A model generated the notes under the pieces. That model made no database searches. It was not told the DNA's origin and saw only the letters and a list, made by a program, of their open reading frames with translations. From contig OZ024784.1 in assembly GCA_964017065.1 (NCBI GenBank), positions 15,729,152 through 15,793,151 on the forward strand: a stretch of 64,000 nt of DNA, in the 5' to 3' direction. A program made the translations under genes and the position numbers. Below are positions 26,578 to 38,500 of this stretch, one piece after another (within the stretch, counting starts at the first letter, position 1; every line of letters starts with the position of its first letter). The DNA comes from Haliclona indistincta. Taxonomy: Eukaryota; Porifera; Demospongiae; Haplosclerida; Chalinidae.

Positions 26578-27174
26578 ACTTGGATAAAAACTATCGTTGA
26601 GGCACTTTACAAAAGGTATGCATGTAGCATTCCCAATTTTAAATAAATTTATTGATCTTCTTTCATCCAAAGATTGAACGAGATACTGCACCTGGTTGAG
26701 CTTTTTAATTCAAATCCCTTTGTTTATTTATTTTTAGTATATATAATTATTTTGTTATTTGTTTCACCACCACCCTTGCCAAGCCCATGGCTTTTTTCAA
26801 AAGGATGTAATCTAGTTTTTCTATGTTGTATTATCACCCCATATCTGCCCTTCATTCGCTTGTATTGGTACAAAAAGAGGAAAAAAGAAAGGCCTCATGC
26901 TCTTCTGCCCTTTAACAAACAAAAGACAGTCCTGAGCGATCTAGGTTCGCTGCACTGCAAGAACGAATTGCAAGACGCACACTTTGATGTGAGTTTGAAT
27001 TTGCAACTGATACTACTAATCACTTTACACCTATTACTGGCTTTTCTATTATAGCTTGTTGGGCAATCACTGATGTGGACACTTGAACAAGGACTGGGAG
27101 ATGCTTTCCTCTCTGAAGTCCTGAAGTCAGCAATGCCTGGAGTACTTTCTATGCATTTGTTAGCTTCCACATGA
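26536..27174 (+). pseudogene. HSP90-globin chimera (broken globin copy B)
   Basis: Exons 26536-26615, 26673-26988 and 27055-27174 can be joined with GT-AG introns into 171 residues. It starts [13 protein letters not shown], the HSP90 N-terminus, and passes directly into TWIKTIVEALYKR, a shortened globin helix A ending at the same splice phase as copy A. Exon 2 is foreign-looking and hydrophobic (about 26690-26920) in place of globin helices B-E, so CD1 Phe and distal His are lost; it rejoins globin at VLSDLGSLHCKN with the proximal His. In exon 3 an 8-bp duplication (GAAGTCCT) shifts the frame, so helix H is lost and a TGA ends it. It cannot form a normal globin fold; expression under the HSP90-like promoter is conceivable. 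Confidence 0.85.
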
Positions 27175-30100
27175 AAGCTGGACTGCACCAAGCAAGAGAA
27201 TCAGCCTAGCTTGCACAACTAAACTATTATTCAATTACCCACTTCGATAATTTGTAATTCAAAACTCAAAATTATATTGTTTGCATAAAAACGTTGAAAT
27301 AAGACTAGCAATGACAATAATCTAATAATAGTAAGTATTGTATGGCAGTCGTAATAACATTGATTAATTAACTAATATAATTGGTATTTATCAACAACAG
27401 TAATCACGAGGAAAAGATGGAGGCGTTACGCTTCAGCATTAGTAGCTCACCAAGTTCATCCATCATCTCAAGAGCCTGAGGAAAATAATTTAGCAGTGAC
27501 AATGCAACACTAAATTTGGATAGTTATAAAGCTTGTTAAATGCATTGTCCATCCACTCACATAGTCCAACATTTCCCGAGTGTGAGAGGCTGAGATGCAG
27601 ACACGAACTCGAGACTCGACAATACTTGTCGCAGGAAAGCCCACCACAACGAGTGCAATATTCCTTTTCATCATTTCTCGACCAAATTCACTGCAAGAGG
27701 AAGCACAACATACACAAACCACTAATCCCCAAAATAGTAACAACACTTCAGAGCTAAGCTCATGAGACAAACAACACAACAATATCACGTTTACTTTAGA
27801 GCACAATCAGGCAAAAACCACTAAGTGGAGAAGCCTGACAGGAAGATCATATGTGACAAGAAACTCACAAACTGAGTGATACTAATATCCTCATACAGTT
27901 TGCACAATGAAGTAGCTGTGATCTCAATCACTTTATGGGGTATCTAGAGACACGCTGTCCACACACACTAGACACAAACAGACAAACACACTTGCAAGGT
28001 TTCATAGCTGCACATAATGTAATGAACATGTATTGGTTAGTTAGTATTATGAACTACACTTAATTTTAATCGAAGCTCTCTTTCTACTTCTCACTTTTCG
28101 ATCAAGAAGGACAAAATATAACTCTCCCTCTCTACAATCACACACTATTCAAAACATTTTAGCTACAGTTAGTCCAGCCCTCTCCCTCTGGTCATTTTCT
28201 TTATGCAACGCTTATTTTCTAGGGTAACAAAGTATATACTACTCAACGTATTATTCAAAAGTATTCTGCACATGTGAAGTATACAGTGTGAGCAAGTTGC
28301 CAAGTGAGTATGTGCATGCATGCAATGAATATAGTTTGCATTGCTGAGCAGTGATGGATGAAACTGTGTCAATTCTCACAGACTCAGACACTACAACACA
28401 CACTTGTGCTGCATGTAGTGCCCAACAAATGAAATTAACACTTGAATTTGTAATTCTAACGAAGCCATTGTTTCCAGACCACAACATCAGGTAATACATC
28501 AGCAGATGGCCTAGTCAAGTGATAGTTGTAAGAAATTGTCTGTGCATACAGTATACAATCCCACAAACACTAACATACTCACAACATTGGTATAATTATC
28601 ACTCACATCAATTTTCCAGGTTCATAGGTCAAGATTGGAACCACTGGTGAGTCCTCATTACCGTAAATGACAAAGTTCCTTTTCTCCATTTCTTTCCTGA
28701 AGTATCTGCAAAACATAATAATGAATGAACGTTGTAGTGCTGTGGCACACGAAAAGAATCTGAAATCTAAAATCCACATTTTTGTAGCATTACAAACCAA
28801 CACAAAGACAACATTTGAACTTTGAAAGAGAACTCTGAACTCTTGGCACATTTTACCAAAGAGCAATCTGACTAGTGCTCAGACAGCATTACTGTAACTG
28901 GGAAACCACGAAGAAGCCCAAGAGAATTGTTTTACCAACTACAAGGTGTTGAACTGATATAAGCCCCTAAAGGTTTTCACAGGCCTTAGATACCTCATGT
29001 ATTTTCGCTACATCAAAGAGATAACTTGGTTTACAGCTGAAAATAACTCTTCATTTCATTTGTAAAATTGGAAGTGGAGAGATGGATCACATGTACATAC
29101 CAAATACCAAGGTTGTAACAGTCAGTAGCACATAGATAATTCCTCAGCCTCTCCCACTACAATAGCATAAACAGCACACCCTCTTGGGCCGTCCAGGGTG
29201 GATCCATACGATGAGAAACACATTCTTATCATACAACTCCCACAAATACTAACACCTCATGACATGATCATTATGTACAATTTATCACAACATTTTAACG
29301 AGATTAGTTGCATAAAAAAACAATCACTTTGACAATTATTTGATAATTATAATGTATACAACATACCTGCTGTTCTCGAGGAGTTGATTAATGCGTCTTT
29401 TACCTGATGAAAAGGCACATAAATTTATCTTCTCTTGGTTATATGTTCACCTTCATTGGTCCCATCTTCTCCCATTATGATCAGTGTTGAAGACAGGATC
29501 TGTTGGGCTATTGGAGCAGGCATGCATGCTCCATAAGTAGCCGCATGTGACGTCTGGCGAAGATGGTTGATGATGTCCTACAACAAAAGACACAACAGTT
29601 AGTTAAAATTTAGTCTATAATAGTTACACCACCCACACAATACGCATGTTTGTACAATGCATGCACTGCCAGGTAGTCGTAGGCTCAAGTGATCATACAC
29701 TAAACCCACTCACACAATCAAATATACACCCACAGTGCCATATAAATATGCATTCCACACAACGTCTTCCTGGTCACCATAAATACAAGAACTGAACAAT
29801 GATGAGCCATGAGAACAAGATGCATCCTGTCCACGCACACATGTACCTATCGTAACATCACATATACCACACCATTCCCTACGTGATAGGTACACACACA
29901 TGTATTAGTTTCTACTATGTAAGGCATGCCCAACTACTTCTCTGTCTTCAGTACAGGAAATCATTCTACTAGGGACATTGGACAGCCCTGATCAGGGTTG
30001 TACACACCATCGTACAAATATTGGATACAAACCAGTCAATCAAACAATTGGTTTACTCTACTTGTGTCGACAAAAATGTAATCAATGCAAAGTTTAAATG

Positions 30101-33100
30101 TGTGAACCTTTCCAAGGCAGACACCATTGGGACCAACAAAATTGTCCATTATAAAGAGGGTGTCCTCTGGTCAGGGGTTTATTATACATTATGTGGGTTA
30201 TATTTGGGATTCAGTAAATGTCCATTATAGAGGCGTCTGCTAAGAGGGGTTCCACTGTAATCATTAGTATGCACGTTTAAAAAAAATTGTTTTCATTGAA
30301 AGAACCCAAGAATGCAAACTCATCAACATAGAACTTCTCATGTGTAATAAGATCACAAGTAGCAGAATGTCTATAGAGGGTGTACCACGCATCTTCAGAG
30401 CTTACAGAGTACAAATTACTACTCCTCACATGGTTGGCAGCAATGTAGCCCCCGCTGGCACCAAAGCTCTTGGTAAATGTTCCCATCATGATGTCAATGT
30501 CAGCTGGATCGATTCCCCAGTACTCAGTGACACCACGTCCTGATGCCCCTATAGCGCCTATACTGTGCGCCTCATCAAGATACAAATATGCCTACAGAGA
30601 GATGGTGAATTCAAATCCTAGCACATACACACGGTTTTACTACAAGCGATAAAATGCTCATAATGACAAATTGTTATCATCCGGCATGGTACATAACAAG
30701 CAGTCTACCATTAAAAAAATACTACTATACTGCATATTTAACATTCAGAACAGACAAATGTCTCAAAAGGATGCAATAACAAAAGAAGCCTGCACAGTTG
30801 ACAAAGCCAGCAGTGGTACCTGTACAGCTACTCATTACCAGGTAGTAGCAATGGAACATAGGTCGAACACGATACAAGTGTAGCATAGACCGTGTTCGTA
30901 TGACTTCAGAGGCATGATCTAGCACATGCATATTCCCAACATTGTTAAGTTAAGGTTGCTGACTACCGAATGTACATGTACATGTACAAACCAACATTTA
31001 CAAAAGGATATCGAATCATAGGATATTGGTTCTCAGAATGTTATGCACAGTCAACCCACCTTATACTTCTTCTTCAGCTCAACAATCTCCGGCAGCTTGC
31101 ACAAAGAACCTTCCATGCTGAAAAAAGGAGAAGGTACAGACAGTCATTGGGCCTGGTGCATTCCATTCACAGGCGAGGCTCACCTATAGACTCCTTCTAC
31201 AATAATAAGGATCTTCTTCCATGGTCTATGGGTACGAGGTTGCCCATCTATAATAGCCTTCCGTAGCACAGCCTCTAGATCAGTCATGTCTGAAAAGAAG
31301 ATTGATTCAATTATGAGCACATGCACCTCATAACCACAAGATCCAGAACACGTATGCATGTGTAGCATGCTCACTCATGCAAATACTAACCATTGTGTTT
31401 GAATACTCTAATAGAAGCACCAGAGAGTCGAGAACCCAGCACAAGCGAAGCATGATTCTTCTCGTCACTCACGATAAGGCAGCCCTAGAGTACAGAGTTG
31501 GACAATTATGTGACAATATCCTACTAATATCATGCTAAAAAAATTCGCAATTATAACTCTACAAATTAATATAAATACGTCACAATGACAATACACAGAA
31601 CAATGTCATATTAAAGTGAGACTGAATGATCTTACCTTACTGACTAGTGCAGGTAGGTTAGTGGAGTTGGTAGCGAACCCCATGCCAAACACAATAGCAT
31701 CAGGCTTACCAACAAACCGTGCAATGAGCTTCTCAACGTCACGAATTATATCAGTGGTACCTGGAAAATTGTAATGTACTCTATACTGTAAACTCTCGTA
31801 ACTCTCAAATCACCGTCTCTTGAATATGTGGTGAAATGGAAACCTTGAACCACTTACTATGATGTGAACCCACTTCCCTCTATTATCATCAGTATTGATA
31901 CAGTAACATGAGGTAACACTACTTCCCTCTCAAGATGAACACATGTATCACAAAGAGAGGCCAACACTAGCGTACAAAGAGTAGTAACGCACACATGGGA
32001 CAAAACTAATTGTAGCCACTGCCAAGAACATTGTGTAGATACAAGGGAACACGGCCAGTTCACATGCTGTATTACTACAACATTCGTTGTTTCTGGAGAG
32101 ACTATTTCCATGAGGAAAGCAGTTAATGCTTCTTCACACATAATAGATTATCAGCTAACATTACCTAGATACTGTTTACTAGCAACCTCTCTTCTACAAT
32201 TACTGTGGTATTCTTTCAAAGTACATGAACCCATACTGCTTTAATACGAGACTCCATTAAAAAATTAATGATTGAGACACTCAGAGAGTGGCGACTACTA
32301 GATATTGAGCATCATAATGTGCTGAGTGTATGGTAACATACATCATAAGAGTTTAAAGTGAACAGAGGGCATGCTCCAGTCCTCTAGAGTAGGTATGTAA
32401 ACATACTGTACATGGTCTGATTATAGTGGTGTGTTGTGTGTACTGTGTTTGCCTGATTGTTTATCCAGTATATTCCCCTACTTAACTCTTGTTTGTACTC
32501 TCCCAGAGCAAAGGTCAGACACTAATCAATCAAAGCAGCACATCATGGGTGCAGTCAACCAAGATGGCTGGTCACTGGCTTCATATCACATGATACTATC
32601 CTCTTGCAGACAAATGCAACCTAACAATATCCCTACACCTAAAATACTATTTTGTATAATGAATTGATGAATCGAAGTTAGAATAGTGAATCGAGAATTG
32701 GTGAAAATGATCTAAACATATGATCATGTTTTGACGGAAATAGTGCTGCTCTCGAAGATGTACAAAAAAGCAATTTCAGAGAAATTGAGTAACTTGAAGC
32801 CTGCTCTTGTGTGAAAGAAACCAAAGAGAAATCTTCATTGAGAGTGAAATGTACCATGATGCAACCATGTTGCTTCTTGAATCATAGGCATTATTGCTCT
32901 CTCTAGAATTTTTACCACTATTTAACTAGAACACCTGTTTCAGAGAAGACACAAAACTGTATAATTGAAATAGACACATGAAGGTGATAACCTTGTAGAA
33001 ATATTGTACAAACTCCATTACCCAGTGACCACAATTCACACCTGGCGCAATGCCAATTTTCATACCAAAAACACCACAGTAGTAGCTGTGTGATGTAAGG

Positions 33101-34895
33101 CTGGAGTACCTATCATGATGTGAGATCGGCTTTGTGATTATAGACACGCCTGTTAGTCTGTTAATCAGTAACCACAATATACTCTTAGAGTAATCCCGCC
33201 ATGAGGTGATAACCATATTGCTAACCATGTGCCGACTAGTGCTTGCTAACCTAACCATGTGCCGACTAGCTAACCAATGTGCCTATGACCCTAAATGAGT
33301 GGGCAGTCTAGGGTTAAATGTTTGGATTTGTCTGTTTATATGTCAGATAGTCTTAAATAGCTCTTCACTACTTGCTTACAAAATTTCATTCTTTGAAAGA
33401 TACCTGCGAAGTCTGGAGAGTTGTACCACATGCTATGGCGATGCCTTTCTAATAGCTACATGCACTGTCGACTAGAATATTATCTGCTACAGCGCTGGAT
33501 ATGTGTTCAGAAGAACGTTCATCAAGCAGACTTGCATCAATTTAATATTGTGAACAAGCCACATCAGTGTTGTTTACTGCACATGGTCTCTAGTCACATG
33601 ACATCACATATGGAGGCTCTAAAATGCACTCGAAGAAGCAGTATTTAAACTCTTGCCTTTGATTAGCTGTGGCTTTGACTGAGCTATGGAATGCTGTGCA
33701 AACTAATGCTCAGTGTTAAAGCCAGATATTGTCTTCAACAAGATATTTTGAGATGATTTTTAGATTAACCAAAAGACGTAACAAGTGTCCGATCCAAGTA
33801 CTGCTAATGCCTATGTGCAAGACCTATTATCACCAATATAGCAGCGTTTTCAAAATATCTCCTACAAAGTGGTATAAGACATGTGTAGCCTTTTGAATTT
33901 GTGCAGCCACTTGTTGTTTATTCTATTGCTCGAAGCAACAACACTAGAAATATATTCATAAACACTGCTCTCCACTCATTAATATTGTTTAACCACATGG
34001 TCACCACATGTAGAGATTGCAACTCACCAAGATCCCTGACAGTGCTGGGCGATCCAACTCCATACTTGTACACAGCCTCAATAGCAGCATCAGCACAAGG
34101 ACCCTCTTTTTGAGCAAATCCGAGATAATTGTACGAACCAAGATTGAGACAAGTTGTGCTCTTGCCTGTCAATCTAAAAATTGTTTTTAGAGATCAATAA
34201 TTAGTAATTTAAAAAATACTGTACTGGCATGTTGCTAGGCACTACTCACTTATTATAGGCATGTACTGTCTGTTAAGTGCATAAATTATTTTGCTCCAGC
34301 TCTCAATATACTTGCATTGAAAGTACACTCTTTATTATGTGGATCTCGTGTGTAAGCACATATCTCCTTCCTAAGTACATGCACCTAGTAACGCGCCAGA
34401 TAGAGCATGCTGCTATACATGACAGTGCAGAGTAAAGCAACGTTTACAATTCACGCAAGAAGCACGTAAACAGTTGCAAGACCCAATACTCTATACCCAA
34501 GAATAAACTAGATGATGTATGTTGAATTTAGCATGCGAAAGCCGACTAACCTGAATGTCCAGTTATGGTCATCACTGATTCTCTCCATGATATCGACCTG
34601 AGCTCCCGGAGTGCCGCATATCGGTACGTTCCAACGATCTCTGACCTTACGATACAGGTTACGAGTATAGAACCGCTCAAACTCTAGTCCCATCTTGAAC
34701 ATGTCCTGCATCAGTTCAAACATACAGTAAAGAGTGATCCTAGTGATGCAACTATGCACTCAGTGAGGTTTGAAAGTATGCAAACAATATGCATTTAATG
34801 CCACAGGCACTAATTAGAAATCAAAATGAATTTTTTCGTTAAAGTTAAGCTACCCAGCAAATTAGCCAATGCAGCAGAGCTTGTCACAAAAATAA
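26923..34895. repeat. Segmental duplication, copy B (about 8.0 kb)
   Basis: Same order and orientation as 11938-20484. It starts in the second exon of the HSP90-globin chimera and continues unbroken into SPTLC2 intron 1 and exon 1, so on the right side B is the ancestral arrangement; on the left side A is. Confidence 0.93.
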
Positions 34896-35193
34896 CTGGT
34901 TACGTTGTTTGAGAAAAGGTATTTAAAACCAAAATGTTCTAATTAGTGCACACTTTGAAAATACTCACGTCTTCAGTCAGCACAGCACCGTCCTTCTTCA
35001 GACCAATGTGTCGTAAAAAATCACTCACGTAGCCCCACATTATCAATATGGCGTATCCAAAGTAGGTCCATATTGCTCGCCCAAAAGGTGGAGGTTCGCA
35101 TTTCTGAACAGGAGGACGCAGTGGCTTTTGTCGCGGTGGAAGCGATGTTGTTTTATCGACTTCTTCAGAATCAACCCTTCCAGGATCTCCCAT
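27404..35193 (-). CDS. SPTLC2: Serine palmitoyltransferase, long-chain base subunit 2, complete copy B
   Basis: This PLP enzyme subunit condenses serine with palmitoyl-CoA in the ER, the first step of sphingolipid synthesis. Thirteen exons: 34969-35193, 34551-34705, 34028-34173, 31636-31760, 31391-31484, 31184-31289, 31060-31117, 30430-30591, 29451-29577, 29367-29403, 28607-28705, 27561-27690 and 27404-27475. They sum to 1536 nt, 511 residues, close to the family length. Visible: an N-terminal membrane helix ([14 protein letters not shown]), [70 protein letters not shown] with the PLP lysine, [13 protein letters not shown] and [14 protein letters not shown]. The start ATG at 35193 is the first in frame; an upstream GTG is ignored. 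It shares a divergent promoter with the usherin gene. SPTLC1 is not in the window. Confidence 0.95.
33226..33275. repeat. Unexpanded minisatellite locus in copy B
   Basis: One full 30-bp unit and a partial one (GTGCCGACTAGCTAACCAATG) at the position that holds about 19 units in copy A. Confidence 0.9.
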
Positions 35194-35577
35194 GTCGTAC
35201 TGTGGAGCTTTGAACGAGCACGGTTCCCTTCCTACTAGATGCACAGCTTACACAGGCTTGACCTTTGCAGATTGGCAAGATCACTCGATCACCTTAGTGA
35301 GCCCCACCTATTTCGTGACGTCATGACTAGGCTGCTCAGCGGGTAACGCCCATTTTGCAGCTTTCTCCCAGACCCACCCATCGGAGACTCTTGTTGAAGA
35401 ATACCCAACAATAGGTAGTGAACGCCAAACAGACGGCTCTGTTGGGTAGAGATTTGCTCGAAGCTTCTACAAAAAGTCAGAAGATACTGAACGAGGTGTG
35501 TCAAGGTTCTTCATAATCGCTGCGCGCCAACTTTGGGCGGGGCTCAGGCTGCTGTTCGCCTCTCCTGGACAGTGACA
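35194..35577. promoter_or_regulatory. Divergent SPTLC2/usherin promoter, 384 bp
   Basis: Lies between the start codons of two opposite genes. It contains a consensus CRE/ATF palindrome TGACGTCA (about 35317-35324). No TATA box stands out on either side. Confidence 0.65.
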
Positions 35578-38500
35578 ATGCACGAATCACTACTTTTCCC
35601 CGCATTCCTAGTGAGTTTACTAGCCATCAGTGCTGCTCAGATTGGAGAGTTTCCGTCACCTGTGACCGTGGCGCTCAACAAACCAGTCACCAGCACTGCG
35701 AGCTGTGGAATGAATGCAGCAGACACCTACTGCCGTTACACAACTAATTCTGCCGAGTCACTGGCGCCAAACTGCCTCTCAGCAGTGTGTAACAACACTT
35801 GTCCATTCTCTAGCAGCTCTCCTTCCTCGGTGAATCTTGCTGTTGGAGCAACACTAGGTACAGGTGTGACTACAGACACTGGCAGACCAGGCTCAAGCTC
35901 ACTAGCCTATCAACTGACTAACTCGTTCCTGAGCACCACAGTTGGACCAGTGAGCACTGAAGGATTCTCTTTCGCTGTATGGATCAAACAAAATCTAGGA
36001 AACAGTGGGTAAGCGTACATGGAGATTAAATTAGTCAAGTGCAATATTACTAGCCAGTCTGTGGACTGGTGACTCCAATTAAACCTTCTTTGTTTTCCCT
36101 CTCTTAGAGCTGTTCTTTCTCGTCCTAATGGCGATGGTTCAGTCAGACACTACTCTCTTCTTGTGTCTGAATCAACTATCACATTTGAATATTTCAGCTC
36201 TGCATCGTCTTCTGTGCTAATATCAAACGTTGACCTCAGCACTAATTTCTGGCACCACATTGCAGTCACTGTCTATAGAGAAGATCTTGCTGTCTATGTT
36301 AATGGCAGTGTTGTTCGAGCTGTGGGACTACAAGGACCTGTATTGGATGAACAAGGACTAACAACTTATCTTGGACAGACATCTCCAGGTATGTCCACAG
36401 CACTTACGCTGCATTAAAGAATTTCCATTGTGTTTACAGGTGTAGGGTTCTATCAGGGAATAGTACAAGATCCATTATTTTACAACCAGTCACTTACACA
36501 AAGGTAATACAAATACTGCGAGGTGACGGTTATTTTAAACCTTTATTGTGTACAGGGAAGTGGTAGAGGTAGCCACTGGTACCTTCCCTGGTGTCCATCT
36601 CAGCAGTGAGTGTCGCTGTCCACCATCTCATCCTGTAGCCGAGGGATCACTTTGTGTACAACACGTTGGAACTAGCATCAGCCGTGGAGCAGCCAATAGA
36701 ATCAACTCCCTGGCTCACCCGCCTGGGTACATTAATGACAACAGCTTTCCTAACAACTGGATATCAGCCATTGGCGAGCGTCAAGTCAACATATCCATTG
36801 ACTTTACTGCAGGAAGCGACTTGATCTATGATGTAAGTTAAAACTTTGTGCAACTATGATCAATGTGACATTTTTCTTCAGCTGATATTCGTTTTCATTC
36901 GTTTTGGATCTCCTCCACCAAGAGCTGCTGTGCTGGAGAAGTCAGTGGATAGAGGAATGACATTCACACCAATGCAATACTTTGCTGATGATTGCATGCA
37001 GTACTTTAACTTGCCTAATGACCAGCCTCTCACTGCACCTGATGGAGTCAACTGTATCACACAATACTCAACGTAAGCAAAGTGAACAAATTATTGCAGT
37101 TGACAACTTTTGTTCTGCAGCCAAATTCCAACCAGAGGGACTACAGCAAGAGTCCGTCTTCTTGACCCAGAAGTCAGACCTGGTGACCTGAATTCAGATG
37201 CCGAGCTACGCAGCTTCATATTAGCCACTAACATACAACTGAGACTACTGGACTACTTCAATGAGACCACAACATCACAGCATCTTTATTACAGCATAGA
37301 CGAGCTGTCCGCTGCTGGAAGGTGCATACCTGCTCAAGCATACATTCACTGTTATCTCTGTGCAGGTGTTCGTGTAATGGTCATGCTAGTCAGTGTAGCA
37401 GTGATCGCTGTCATTGTGTGCACAATACTCAGGGAGTACGGGTGAGTGGAATATACACTGAGGTGATTTGACTGTCTCAAATACATGCTAATAGTGTGAA
37501 AGTTGTCTACCGCTGTACAACGACAAGCCGTGGAGGGAGGGCAACACTTTTGAAGCATTTCCCTGCAAGCTATGCAACTGCAACAACCACTCCAGTAGCT
37601 GTACTTATAACAGCAGTCTGGATAGTAATCCTAATGACCATAATCTAGGAGGAGGAGGAGTGTGTAATGACTGCCAGGATAATACTGGTATGATATGCCT
37701 CAATTTTATTAAGTGCGTGAGACAGTCTTTCTCTCTTGCAGGTGGACAGCACTGTGACACTTGTGTGTTTGGCTTCTTTCGTCCGGGAGGAGTTCTTGTA
37801 ACTGATCCCAATCCTTGCTCATCTTGTGAGTGTGACACAGCTGGATCAGTGACTGCTGACTGTGTCAAAGTAAGTTCTCTCGTGCTATACACAGCAATGC
37901 TGATATGGATATCACGATTATTCTATTCTTCACAGAATGAAGGTATTGCTGACCAAATTGCTGGACAGTGTTCCTGTAAGATGAATGTCCGAGGGCTCAA
38001 ATGTGATGAATGCAATGAAGGATTCTTTGACCTGCGAGCAGACAGACCAGAGGGATGTCAGGCCTGCAACTGTAATACTGCAGGTAAAGATTTTGTGCAA
38101 GTAGAGAAAAATTAGTGAGAAATCCTCTCTGATGTAGGTACTGTGGCAGGCAGTATCACATGTAATCAGGCTACTGGGCAATGCAATTGTAAAACCAATG
38201 TAGAAGGATTGAAATGTGATCGCTGTCGTAACGGTACATCGACCCTCAGCACTAGTAATCCTGATGGCTGCTCTTTGTGTACTTGCAATGCCATTGGTTC
38301 ACTCACTGAGACATGCAATATTAACACTGGTCTGTGCGAGTGCAAGCCAGGAGTGGGCGGAACAACATGTGACCAGTGCTTGCCAGGATTCTTTGGGTTG
38401 TCTGATACTGGATGTCAGCCATGTGCCTGCTTTGCTGATGGATCAGACTCCACAGAGTGCAATCAGATCACTGGAGCTTGCAACTGCCTTCCTAACTACT

